Positions 37,730-48,750 of a DNA stretch of 64,000 bases are shown piece after piece (within the stretch, counting starts at the first letter, position 1; the number at the start of each line of letters is the position of its first letter). Origin of the DNA: Liquidambar formosana (taxonomy: Eukaryota > Streptophyta > Magnoliopsida > Saxifragales > Altingiaceae). The position numbers and the translations under genes were made by a program. Location of the stretch: assembly GCA_039720395.1 (NCBI GenBank), contig CM077833.1, forward strand, positions 18,785,133-18,849,132, given 5' to 3'. The notes beneath the pieces were generated by a model. That model made no database searches, was not told the origin of the DNA, and worked only from the letters and a program-made list of their open reading frames with translations.

Positions 37730-38040
37730 AAGGCGGAGCCAGGAGTCATCTCCAATTAGGGCATTGTATTATGATTCTGTAAAGTGGGAATTGAAGCTCT
37801 GGAAAGCATTTTTTTTAAATATTACTTTATGGTGATCATTTTCCAATTTAATACCAATAAAAGGATATTATAGTCAACTTATTACAAATTGACTGTAAAC
37901 ATGCTTTAAAATGACTACAGTTTCCCCTTTTTGGCATTATGTTGAGAAATGATCATCAAATAGTAATATCTCTCCAAAAAAAAACCTTGGTTGAACCAGT
38001 CGGGGCACGTGCCCCCAAAGGCCTCCCCTGGCTCCAGTGC
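37730..38040. mobile_element. hAT-type MITE, copy 1 (inverted relative to 53032-53368)
   Basis: Ends AAGGCGGAGCCAGG and the complement of CCTGGCTCCAGTGC are flanked by a perfect 8-bp duplication TCACCACC (37722-37729 and 38041-38048). The body matches the reverse complement of 53032-53368 along its length, including AATCATA.TA and ATTGGAGAT near one end. Eight-base duplications and CCTGGCTCC-type ends are typical of hAT MITEs. Confidence 0.82.
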
Positions 38041-39502
38041 TCACCACCTACTATAATCCAACATTGCCAACTATGAATTCATCACCACCACCATCCACCC
38101 ACTTACATTCACCACCACCACCACCACCCATCCATCACCATCACCCAACGTCTCTAACAACAGCATCACCACCCCTACCCATCTCATCAAACCCCACTAA
38201 TATCATTAATTAACCACCTACCATCACTATCCACTCACCACCAATACCATAGATCCATAGTGAAATCCTCACGTGCAAAAACAGCCATGTTAAATAAGAA
38301 AATTTACTATTAAAAAAAAAATGTCAAATTTCATTTTTCTTTTTTTTTTTTTTTTGAGATAATCAAATTTCATAAATTTAACAGGTTGTAAAATTGGACC
38401 AAAGGAAATTCAGGAAACCCAAAACCTTTGATAATAAAGTGTTGTAAAATTGGCCAAATCGGAATATTCTTGGCACATGCGCGAAATGAGAACGTTTGAG
38501 AAGGGCAGAACGCGCGACATTTCCCTTGCCACGTGACAGGGATTGGTCATTTGTTTCAGTCCAAAACATAACCTCAACGCTGTTCCACAAGAAGTCCTCA
38601 TTAATTTTATGATGGCAACACATTTCTTCGCGACATTTCCCTTGCCACGTGACAGGGATTGGCCATTTGTTTCAGTCCAAAACATAACCTCAACGCTCTC
38701 TTCCACAAGAAGTCCTCGTTAATTTTATGAGATGATATCACATTTCTTCCCGTGATCGATGGCAACCAGACGGTCACTTTTTACCTCAAATCACTTTTAC
38801 GGGGTTTTTTCATTTTTCTTTTTCCTTTTCTTTTTCTTTTCTTTTTATATCCGCTACTTTCACAAGAGATGGAACTTTTTCAAACCTCGAACTTTAAGTT
38901 GCCTATGCTGTATGTGAGCTGTACGTAGACATGCCATCATACTATCGAAACAAAAATGGCTACAAGTTCAAACGAAGTGAAGGATAGGCAATTTTCAATA
39001 GTCGTTTTTTGCCCAGTGATGATCACAATAATCTCAACTCTGTAAAATAAAAAACCACAAAAGCTCGAAATCTTGAGGTGTTATAGCTAATCCTTTAACC
39101 AATAGCTTTCAACTACTCAAGAGGTTTACTCCATGGAGTCGATAACCGAAAATCAAATTACATCATTATGGCACGTTTATTTGATTGGAATCGGAATCGG
39201 AATAGGAATGCAATGAGATTTCAACGATTTCCATTCCGACCAAACAAATGAACCCAGAGCATTAGGGAAAAAAAAAAAAGGGTAAAAAAAGTGTGAGAGT
39301 AACCATTAAAGACGGATGAGAATGACACTAAAGATAGAAATGAGTATTGTGTGATACGCAATTTTTTTTTTTCTCTCTGTGTAAAAGAAAATATACATAT
39401 TCATCCTATATTTGATTCACCCGTTGCAATAAATTCCGAAATTTAAAAACTTGAGCCCACTAGAAACCTTTTGGTTTTGGTTCTCACAGAACATTATCGA
39501 CT
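38041..39502. other. spacer with CAC-rich tract, A-runs and a duplicated segment
   Basis: Positions 38041-38245 are strongly enriched in CACCA/CCATC words, a degenerate low-complexity tract. 38514-38748 is a tandem duplication listed separately. At 39167-39256 a mini inverted pair (GGCACGTTTATTTGATTGG and complement of CCAAACAAATGAACCC) looks like a very short MITE. No gene seen. Confidence 0.5.
38514..38748. repeat. 116-bp tandem duplication containing CACGTG
   Basis: Copy 1 (38514-38629) and copy 2 (38630-about 38748) both read GCGACATTTCCCTTGCCACG onward with only a few changes. Each has a CACGTG palindrome (38530-38535 and 38646-38651), the core of the plant G-box. Confidence 0.9.
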
Positions 39503-39808
39503 TCACGCGATCTTGTTGAAGGGGCAGCGTATCCTAGAGGAGAAACCGCGATAGGAAGAATCGTCGTCGTCATCATCCAAGCGACCGTCATCGAAGTTCT
39601 GAGAATAGCTTAAAGGGTCGTACCTGAAACCACCACCGGGTTTTGGTGGCTTGGTTTTGAAAGCAGTTATTATGTTACGACCTACACTTCTCTTCCTTGT
39701 AGTATTACTTCCTTTTCTTCTCCTCCATGGAAGCTTCAACTTGAAACGATCCCAGCATGAAACCAACTTTGAGTCATCTATGCTTTGGTGAGACGAAGAT
39801 TTCTCCAT
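39503..39808 (-). CDS. small conserved plant protein of unknown function, 101 aa
   Basis: Intronless 101-codon frame. It has a basic N-terminal half (KLKLPWRRRKGS, TTRKRSVGRN), a glycine-rich linker and the segment GGGFRYDPLSYSQNFDDG, followed by an aspartate run (DDDDDD) and a short serine/arginine tail. The FRYDPLSY.QNFDDG block recurs in small plant proteins annotated as uncharacterised, which is why I accept it as real; I know of no proven role. No signal peptide or membrane segment is apparent. A CT-rich leader or promoter with a GA microsatellite lies upstream at about 39998-40035. It is convergent with OPT B across 3.4 kb of repeats. Confidence 0.8.
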   Translation of the reverse strand: MEKSSSHQSIDDSKLVSCWDRFKLKLPWRRRKGSNTTRKRSVGRNIITAFKTKPPKPGGGFRYDPLSYSQNFDDGRLDDDDDDSSYRGFSSRIRCPFNKIA

Positions 39809-39994
39809 GAGTATGAGAGACCTTTTGTGAATAGAGAGACCTTCTAGCTTATAAATGATGATGAATAATTCTCTCGATCTCTCTGTGTCTCATAAGGATT
39901 TTGAGTGTGTGGTAGGGAAAAATATCACAAAATAATCTGGAGGGTCTTGTTAAGGAGTGAACAAGGAATTAGGGGGGGGGAGGAAAATAAAAAT

Positions 39995-40038
<44 letters not shown>

Positions 40039-41621
40039 TGAGAAGAGGACTAGAGGAGCAGAGTGTGAGTGAGGGAATGGAAGATTTGTCGTTTTAGTCT
40101 AATTTTGGTTGGCCAAGAGAATATTTGGGTGCGTCATGCCATGGTAGCGTCTGCAATTTGCCCAGTCATAAGCATGTAGTATGCTTGGAAGTGTAAGGAA
40201 CCCGCGCGTCCATTGGACGAAATAAATAGCAAGAAAATACAAAGGAAGTATATTTTCCTTTCTTAAAATTGATTATGATTCTATTTTGATATGTAATTTC
40301 AATTTTTTTCAAATTTTTAAATCGAATTTTTTACAATAATTAACAGAACTTAAAGACTTAAGTAAGGTGAGAAGGAAAAGTTTGTGCGGCATGTGGCATC
40401 TGGAGGGTGTTGACAAGCATGCTATGGAAAACAGGTCTCCATTCAGTAATTTGCTTTGGTAATATGACTTACATAAAGTGACATTACATATGTAATGATC
40501 ATGTCTTGGCATTGAATGTTAGAAATTTTCCATGACACTGAGGTGAAATATTTGACTAACCCAAATATCAATAATTATAATTATATATATATAATCGTCT
40601 TTTAGTCTGGGATCCTAAATCGAAATTCTGTCTAAACTTTTATTTCAAGCTGTTTGATTGGAATCACTTGAACCATTAATTAGTTTGGACTCTGATTCAA
40701 TGATTTGAAAAAGAAAAAAAAACCTAAACGGAATTATAGGATCGAGGATTAGAAGTTTTCTTTATATGTATATATGCAATTACACCCAAATAAATATATC
40801 TAACTCTTCGAAAATTGAAGCCATTTGATTACAACGTGACATTGGAATTCCTCCATCTTCTTTGTTTATTCACAACCAAATATAGCATCGCTTAAAACAT
40901 CTAACAAAGATAAAGATTAGAAGTAGAATTAGTAGCTAGAAACAATGAAGAGTGCTCCCCGCAACTGTGACTCAAAACCCATTATTAATCATTACTCGAT
41001 CAGGATCAAATTTCAGCATGATAGGAGTGATTTTAAAGGCCATTCGGCATGCCAATTGTGCTTATAAAGTATGTACCTACTTTATTAAAGATAGCTCGAT
41101 CACTTAAGAAGGCCAAGTGGAAGCTACAATTCTTCCCTCTCATTATTGTTTTTTTTTTTTTTTATATAATTACTTGGGCTCTTCGGGATAAATCCTAGTT
41201 TGATACAAACAAAAAGAAGTACTAGTTTTGATGGTGGGTGCAGGAAATTTTGGAAGTTTATAGAAGAGAATATCGTGGGGAATCTATTATTGGTACCATA
41301 CAATTTCTTGGGTGGATAAAAACAGTTGTGACGTCCTCCACATTTGGTCAGAATAAATGGATAATTCCAAGCTGTGGGATTCAAAAGGCTTTATAAAGCT
41401 TACCATCTCATACAGGCTCACCCGTTGGGCAGGCACCTGTCACTTTTTCCTACACTTCTTCCACCCACCATTGGATTGTCTTAAATTTTTTCCTCCTATA
41501 ATTTTTATTATTATTTTATTTTATTTTAAAGGAGAACCTAATAAGAGGATTGCCTAATTTTTATTTACTTCTAGCCATTCTTTTTTATTTTATTTTATAT
41601 ATATATATATATAAATGACTA
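39809..41621. other. upstream region of the small gene and spacer
   Basis: Contains the (GA)n tract at 39998-40035, likely in the promoter or leader of the minus-strand gene, then AT-rich spacer. No further gene supported. Confidence 0.5.
39998..40035. repeat. (GA)n microsatellite
   Basis: About 18 GA units, 190 bp upstream of the ATG of the small minus-strand gene. Confidence 0.95.
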
Positions 41622-41747
41622 ATCATGTGCAGGATATCTCGGAATATCCCGTTTAATTACAGTCGTTCATACACATTCACGTGCCCGCACGTATTATTCA
41701 CGGACGACTGTGATTGAACGAGATATCCAAAATATCTCGTACATGAT
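41622..41747. repeat. fold-back hairpin, about 48-bp arms
   Basis: ATCATGTGCAGGATATCTCG opens the left arm and the right arm closes with its near complement CGAGATATT..ACATGAT; the loop holds a smaller ACGTGC/GCACGT hairpin. TA repeats flank both sides. Probable MITE, possibly able to give a small-RNA hairpin transcript. The words AAAGGAGAACCTAAT flank it at about 41528 and 41789. Confidence 0.75.
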
Positions 41748-42621
41748 CAAAGCTTTATATATATATAATTTCTTTTTTTTTCCTTTTAAAGGAGAACCTA
41801 ATGAGCACTTTCTATTTCATCCCCCATCTCCGTTCCTAAACCCCACACCCAAGAGGAAATGAAATCACAACCTCCACCAAACCCTTTCCCTTAAAAAGGG
41901 AGATGTGCCATTTAGGTTACAACTCATCGGCTCCTTCCAATCATTCTGCCAAAAGTGTAGGGTAACTTGAGCAAGGTTTGATTTAAAAGTACTTGTCTAC
42001 TTTCGAAAGCAGTAGATCAACAGATACATCTTTGCTGAATTCAAAAGAGCAACTTAACAATAACAACAGTACCTACATTTGTTTAAAAATAAAAATGTTT
42101 CGAGTAGAATGATTGAACCCTCTACAGTCTATACCATGATGTGGCATGCTGTGTGATTAATAACAAGGACTGAATAACAGGTCAATACCCATGAGGTGAT
42201 GTAAATAAATCACGAAGAAATCAAACACTTGCACTGCAAGATTGATGTACTATGGCAATAATTACATTGAAAGGGAAGGGTGGGGTGAATATGCAACTCC
42301 CACCTAGAAGGCAAGTTAAGTACGCGACAACAAGGACAAATGATTTGTATTCCTAACATTCAAAATGAAGTTCAGTACAAAAGATTACAGAGTGATAGAA
42401 CTAAAGGGGATGGATGCCATTCCTTTTGCAGCCAGGTTTGTTACTGTGCTTCACTGTATTATTCCACAAAAGCCCAAGCACTAGTTTCAGAATTCAACTT
42501 TATTTATGGAGTCTAATTGTGAATAAATCAAGCAATCTAAAACTTCGAAGTGGAGCAACAAAAACATAAGTAAAAAAAAAAAAATATAAGAGTGAGAGCT
42601 AAGCAAGGTGGATCCAACTCA
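41748..42621. other. spacer downstream of the right PPR gene
   Basis: AT-rich sequence without a supported gene; part may be 3' untranslated region of the PPR transcript. Confidence 0.45.
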
Positions 42622-42741
42622 TCAGCCAGAGATATCTCGTGACATCTTTGATATCCTATCGATGATATCTTCAGCGTGATCAGTTTGAAATAGCAAAGGC
42701 CGCTGTCTCTGTCTAACTTGAGCTGTACACCACTGACTGCC
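42622..42741 (-). other. possible 3' alternative exon of the right PPR gene
   Basis: Minus-strand reading is open for 39 codons (VRQRQRPLLFQTDHAEDIID in the middle) and ends in TGA at 42624-42622. It is preceded by a good acceptor (pyrimidine-rich, then AAAACAG). A matching phase-0 donor, CAG|GTGGCA, lies six codons before the PPR stop at 43517. Splicing would replace the last residues of the PPR protein. Equally it may be a 3' untranslated exon or chance. Confidence 0.3.
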
Positions 42742-43516
42742 CTGTTTTAATCAAATAAAAGTTGTGGAAGCAAAACCACTACGCAATTCATTGCAACAGA
42801 GCAATCTTTCAAAACTAAACAGCATAGGTGTCATGTTGGTGTTTAAATAACCCAACAACTCGCAAGGCAATCTATTAAAATTAAATGTATGCACGTATGG
42901 GCTCTGTTATATTTTAATTCACAATACCAAACAACGTTCGTGTAACGCCATGCATACGACATTACTGCACGTCATGTAAGAAAAAGCATAGATTACTAAG
43001 TGTATCAGGCCACCCTGTATTATAGTTATAGCCTTCGTGGCTGAGTAGCTTGAGGTAAACTAATATAAAACAATCTACCATAGAAGAGGAGAACTATATC
43101 TTAATTTCCTTGAATTAAAATATAACACTTAACATGAGGAAGCACTGAATTGCTTCAACAACAAACATCCAAAGAAGACAAAAAATCATTTTGTCGCAGT
43201 CTAGAGATAACTGATTCAACCATTGTGAGCTAATAGAACAATGCAGGCTTAAATTGGTGTATATAGCTTAGATAAAGGAGACACACCCAAGTATAAATAT
43301 GTTCGTGAGAGGTACAAAGTAAACTCCAAAACCAAATAGAGTGAGAATAAGGCTACATGGACTACCTAACAAAATTGTTATCACCCACTATGACAAGGAA
43401 ATTGGAAAAAAGGAACATTTTAGACTCTATTGAAATCATTTACTAAGGAAAAACAAGGCAGACAAAAAACAAGGGCACAAGTTACCAGTGCCTTGTCATT
43501 CAAGGCCAATTACAGG

Positions 43517-45364
43517 CTACATCTTGACTGCCACCTGTTCTGCTGAACTTTTTTTCACAACTCCTCTAGTGCACAACTCGTTCAGTAGCTCCAATGCTTC
43601 CTTGGCTAAGCCTTCATAAGCTACACCTTCAATAAGAATGGTATAAGTATTTTCTGTGGGTTTACATCCCTTGGATACCATAGAAGCCAAGAAGTCAATG
43701 GCACGATCAGTCTGCCGAGCCTTACAAAGTCCCAACATGACAGAATTGTAGGTGATCGCATTGGGCCTCACACCCAAACCTTCCAAGTCATGGAAAAAAT
43801 TAATCGCTTCATCAACTTTTCCTTCTCTACTAAGCCCTGCCACGAGCGAAGAGTAGGTAATTATATCAGGTTTGAGGCCCTTTCCCCGCATCTCATCCAA
43901 CAGTTTTATAGCTCGTTCTGTTTCTCCCACCTTCGAAAGCCCATCAATCACCGTATTGTAAGTGATCAAAACAGGAGAGCAACCTTTGCTACTAAGCTGA
44001 TTAAGTATCGCAACTGCAGCATCAACCTTTCCATCTTTGCATAAAGCTGTGAGCAAAGTATTGTAGGTCACAATGTCAGGATAACAACCCCTAGACACCA
44101 TTATATCCAAATACTCAATTGCCCTCTCCATCTTCTTTTCCTTGCAAAACCCATGAAGCAATGGATTGTAACTCAAGGAATTTGGAGTGCATCCATGCTT
44201 AGGCATTTTCTCTAAAATGTCAATTGCACGGCCCAATAATCCCTTCCGGCACAAGAAATTAATCAGGATATTAAAGGTGACAACACTAGGAGAACAGCCT
44301 TTTCGGAGCATTTCAGTTAAGAGTCTTTCAGCATCCATCCACCTCCCAGTGCTACACATGCTACGCAGAACAATATTATGGGTAATTACATTAGGTTGGC
44401 AACCGTACGATGGCAGATTATTTAAGAACTTGACCGCTTCATCCAGCCTCCCTTCCTTACAAATCCCATTGATAAGAACATTGTAAGTAACCACATCCGG
44501 TTTACATCCCTTACTCCTCATCTCATCTAAGAGCTTCATCGCCTGCCCAACCCCACTTTCCTTACAAGTCGCTTCAATCAAAATAGTATACGTAATCACG
44601 TCAGGGTAACACTCCTTTTGAAACTGCCGATCAAGAACTTCCATCGCTTGTTTCAATTTCCCACTATCACACAACGTACGCAAAATTGTATTGTACGTAA
44701 CAACATCTGGAGCAACACTCATTCGGTCCAAAAGCCTCAAGGCATTATCAATCTCCCCTGATTTGCAATACCCACTAATCAACACATTGTAAGTTATAAC
44801 ATCAGGAACAGCCCCTGATTCTTCTACAATCTCCACAACCCGAGTCGCCTTCTTAGTCTTACCTATTCGACAAAACCCTCGAATCAGACTCGTACATGGG
44901 ATAATATCAGGAATATCCCCACGATAAACCATGCTCTCAAGATACTTAAACCCTTCATCTAATTCCCCATTTCTAACCAATCTACGGAGGTGATTATTGC
45001 TTTCGAATTCTTCAAAATTGGGCGCAGAAGGCATGGAACTCGAAGAAATATTCCCATTGCCCAAATGGCCATGTGGGGGTTTCTCATGATTCTGCAATTT
45101 ACCATTAGAGCTAAATGTTTCCACAACCCTCGAAACGGCAAAAACACCATTTTTCCTTTGCTTTCTAGACCGCTCGGGTTTTTTATACTCAACACCATCA
45201 GCGGCTAAAACAAGAATAGGGGTTTTGCAGCCTACAAACACTTTAAATGAACTGGAGTTTAAAACCCTAGCTCCAGAGCTACTCTTTCTAGTGCAATCCC
45301 TATGAACTTGTTGAAATGAGCAAAACCCTTCATGGGTTTGTCTTGTGGGAACCATCAAATCCAT
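43517..45364 (-). CDS. P-class pentatricopeptide repeat protein, At1g09900 type, 615 aa
   Basis: Intronless. About a dozen tandem 35-residue P-type PPR motifs run from roughly residue 130 to the C-terminus, with signatures such as PDVVTYNVLINGICKEGR, PNVITHNIVLRSMC and PDIITYSSLVAGLSREGK. Such proteins bind single-stranded organelle RNA, with residues at fixed positions of each repeat reading bases. The repeat content and the end SSAEQVAVKM match, from memory, the Arabidopsis At1g09900 protein. I start at the ATG at 45364 (MDLMVPTRQTHEGF), which gives a plausible plastid transit peptide. The frame is open 70 codons further upstream only because it crosses a GA microsatellite in the leader. 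A copia element lies about 450 bp upstream in head-to-head orientation. Confidence 0.93.
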   Translation of the reverse strand: MDLMVPTRQTHEGFCSFQQVHRDCTRKSSSGARVLNSSSFKVFVGCKTPILVLAADGVEYKKPERSRKQRKNGVFAVSRVVETFSSNGKLQNHEKPPHGHLGNGNISSSSMPSAPNFEEFESNNHLRRLVRNGELDEGFKYLESMVYRGDIPDIIPCTSLIRGFCRIGKTKKATRVVEIVEESGAVPDVITYNVLISGYCKSGEIDNALRLLDRMSVAPDVVTYNTILRTLCDSGKLKQAMEVLDRQFQKECYPDVITYTILIEATCKESGVGQAMKLLDEMRSKGCKPDVVTYNVLINGICKEGRLDEAVKFLNNLPSYGCQPNVITHNIVLRSMCSTGRWMDAERLLTEMLRKGCSPSVVTFNILINFLCRKGLLGRAIDILEKMPKHGCTPNSLSYNPLLHGFCKEKKMERAIEYLDIMVSRGCYPDIVTYNTLLTALCKDGKVDAAVAILNQLSSKGCSPVLITYNTVIDGLSKVGETERAIKLLDEMRGKGLKPDIITYSSLVAGLSREGKVDEAINFFHDLEGLGVRPNAITYNSVMLGLCKARQTDRAIDFLASMVSKGCKPTENTYTILIEGVAYEGLAKEALELLNELCTRGVVKKSSAEQVAVKM

Positions 45365-45496
45365 AGTTTTAACTAGTTGTGAACAACCAAAGCTTATATT
45401 CAGAAGTTCATACGCTCCAAAAAAAATCCATGAAAATAGCAGAAAAGTTCGGATTGCAACAAAAGGATAGAGTTCAAAGGGTACTGAAGATGAACC

Positions 45497-45497
<1 letters not shown>

Positions 45498-45527
<30 letters not shown>
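45498..45527. repeat. (GA)n microsatellite in PPR leader
   Basis: About 15 GA units upstream of the PPR ATG at 45364; reads as SLSLSL in the extended frame. Confidence 0.95.
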
Positions 45528-45534
<7 letters not shown>

Positions 45535-45574
45535 TGTGAGTGTTTGAGAAGTGAAACACAGGAGCCGAAGACAC

Positions 45575-45813
45575 AGTAGTGTTCTGTGTGCCGCCTTGTT
45601 TCCTTATCCAAGCCTGTGTCTTCTTCCCTCTTCTGTAGGATGAGCGGTTCTAGAAGGAGGGACATGAATTGGGCCAGTCCAGGATCAATATGGGCCGACC
45701 CAAGCCTACTGATGGCATTACGCTAGATTAGTAGATTGGAAGGTTTGGGGCCACCTGGCAAGTTGGCTCATCTTCAAAAGATAACCCATGAAAAAGAGGG
45801 AGAAAAAGGATTA
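45575..45813 (-). promoter_or_regulatory. promoter region of the right PPR gene
   Basis: Short upstream interval between the PPR leader and the copia insertion point; the insertion leaves only about 450 bp of native upstream sequence before the ATG. Confidence 0.4.
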
Positions 45814-46156
45814 TGTTATAAATATTAAACATTGAGTGGAAATTGAGTAAATGTCCACACCCCCTCCACTTTGTGATAATGGGAACACCACTTCATAAGT
45901 GGGTTAGATAATCCCATCATATGGACCTAATGCAAACAAAGATAAAAGGGGAAAGGGAGAAAGAAGAGAATATGTATTTGGAGAGAAAGAAGAGAAAGAG
46001 AATACAGAGAGAATGAAGGGAGGAAACTGAGACAGTGTGTCTCAAAGAGTTTTGCTGATCCTTGTATAATGTTTATACATTCAGATGGAAATCAAAGAAG
46101 ATGAATGAGAAATTTATTCTCCTCATAACTTGTTCTAAATTCTTGGTTTTACAACA
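45814..46156 (+). repeat. 5' LTR of the copia element
   Basis: 343 bp, TG...CA ends. Followed by GTTATCAGCACGA, the region where the primer-binding site is expected; I do not assign the primer tRNA. Confidence 0.93.
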
Positions 46157-48750
46157 CGTTATCAGCACGAATTGCTCAAGGAATTTATGAGCAATATCAT
46201 ACTACCACCATCTTCTTTCTTAACCAATTTGGTTGTGGTAAGTTGGTAAGTTGGTACGTTCTAAACCAATTTGATTGTGGTAAGTTGGTATGCTCTTAAC
46301 CAATTTGGTTGTGGATTGGTTTTTATTCTAAATTATATACTTGAATGGATGAATCCATCTTCTCTTCCTGAAGCAAGAGAAGATTTAAAAATAAAACTTG
46401 AAGTTTTATAAATAAATAAAAGGAGTGATTATTCATATTTCTCTTCTTGAAGTAAGAGACAAATTTCAAAACCTGAAGTTTTAGAAATAATGAATAAAGT
46501 CTCAATTTAATTGAATAAAGTGATGGTCAATGATGACCAAATTAAATTGAGTAATATATTTCTCTATTCTGTGTTATGCAAATTCTTTAGATGCTTGAAA
46601 ATTCGTGGGTGCGTCTTAACTTTTGCTTTAGTTAGCATAGAAGAACACACAAAAATCTGCTCTTGTTTTACTACGAATTGACTGTCAACGTCACCTCTGT
46701 TGTCAGTCAACTTCTCTCAGATTGACTGGTAACTTCACTGTGTCTGCTTAAAATATGTCATTATATGATAAAAAAACCACCAGAAGTGGAATAATAGAAG
46801 ATCAAACCACCAGAAGTGGATTAATGACATATCAAACCACTAGAAGTGGAGCAATGAAATACCAAACCACTAGAAGTGGATTAATGACATATCAAACCAC
46901 AAGCTAGAAGTGGAGCAATGAAATATCAAACCACCAGAAGTGGAATGAATATATTTGGTATGGAAAAATAAAATACCAAACCACTAGAAGTGGAATGACA
47001 CTGAAGAAATAAGCATCGGTTTATAGAATAAACCTACGAGATAAGTGTTTTAAGTAAATACTTGGTTGAGGTTTTGTGTGTTATACTGTGTTGACAGCAC
47101 GAACCCATTTTACCATTTAATTCATAACTTTAGTTCTAGTTATGATTTTGAGATGAAACGAATTAGATTTTGTCACTGACTTGTTGGGCTAACATCCTAC
47201 CAATTTTCGTGTCATTGGGTGACCATTTGATATTTTTTACGTAATTATTTCATGGTACACCTGAATCTGGGATTTCTGCTAGACAGCACTAACTCAATAT
47301 TGAAAAATATTTTTGAATGGGTTTTGCTAGGTATTTCTCTACCAAATTTTGAGGTTACAAAGTACATTTGATATACTTTTAAGTGATATAAACCCCAAAG
47401 CCCATTTCTTTTTGGATTGAACATATAAAAATTCATTTATACGCATCACAAATTGTTTTCACTAAAATTTCAGATTTTGTCATTGTACTTGGAGCAGATT
47501 ACAGATTTTTTGCTACTTATTAGTAGCATTTTGAGAACTAGAGAGACCAACTGGAGATTGTCTCTGCAGCCCATTAAGAATCCTAGCCCCATTTTGGCAT
47601 ACGTTAGTTTAATTAAAGGCACTCCCAATAGTGCCAATTGCCTAAGCAAACCTTGAAGAATTGATGAAAGGCTATCTATTAATTCTATTCTGCCATTGGA
47701 GAAGTACTAGTGCTTTGGGTAAGTTACTCTAACCGTGGTAAAGATACCTTGGCATATGTATCAATATGGAATTATTTTCTCTATCATATTAAAAAAAAAA
47801 AATGGTCATAAAGCTTTATAAAACAAGTAAATTGGTTTTACTTACTACGTGATAACAATCTATTTTGATTTATGAGTTTGAAATTATTTGTTGGCCAATT
47901 TTTTTATTATTATCAAAACCATTTCATCATTAAATTTGATGACCATTGAAATTAAATATTTGTGAACATAATTCTTTTGATATTTGATTCTTTTGAAAAT
48001 GATCGATTTATTGCAAAATGTTATATAGATAAATATTTTCAAGATACCAAAATGTGACAATACACTGAACAGAGTGGCAAGATTGTGAAAATATTTTAAT
48101 ATTTCTTGCCTTGTAAGTACTATTGTAGGTGTACTAATTACTTCACGTCTATATCTAGTGAATATATGTTCCCTTATATACTCACCTGAAAACAAGCATA
48201 ATTTATAAACTAGTATACGGGAAATCAAATATGAATTGCAATATGATATTGCAGATCTAATTTCAAGGTGATTGTTAAAAATATATGTCTGGAAGACAGT
48301 GCTATAACTCACACAATCATTAAATTTCTAATATTTATCATTATTCAAAACTATTGTCAATACCATATGAGGTTCATCTAACCTAATTGAAGGTTCCAGA
48401 AGAGCAAATATAATATTGCTAAAAAGAACAAAAATTTATGTTGACAATTCTTTATATTCTACCAGAAGTAGAAGAAATTTATTGAGTTTTTAAAATTTAC
48501 ATCGTAAATAGTTATCATATTGAAACCATTAACAATGGAAATGAGGAATATCTTTATATTACCTCTATGATTTTGGGGTAGAAGCTCATATTAAATATTT
48601 TCTCTTCTATATGATTATAAGTACAATTGAAACACATGTGGTAGCGCACCAGAAGTGCTCTAACATAAAGATCTTTATACTTTAACATAATCACAATGAT
48701 GGCAAGGGATGGTAATCACAGTATGGTAAGAATTCACACACCCAAACTCA
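46157..48750. other. non-coding left interior of the copia element
   Basis: 2.6 kb where gag, protease and the integrase core should be. No long frame and no CCHC, DTG or integrase motif seen; AT-rich with the repeat array at 46774-46999. Confidence 0.8.
46774..46999 (+). repeat. seven-copy array of AAACCAC.AGAAGTGGA units
   Basis: Seven units of about 32 bp inside the copia element. The core CCACTAGAAGTGG is a small perfect hairpin. Units alternate between a GATTAATGACATAT and a GAGCAATGAAATA spacer, implying duplication of a two-unit block. Related CCAGAAGT words occur at about 48463 and 48649. Confidence 0.88.

Noticed and set aside
45365..45574. 70-codon N-terminal extension of the right PPR gene
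   Set aside because: It crosses the GA microsatellite and lacks a transit-peptide look; the ATG at 45364 fits the family better.
46157..46180. Initiator-methionine tRNA primer-binding site of the copia element
   Set aside because: GTTATCAGCACGA only partly resembles the usual site; primer identity cannot be set by eye.
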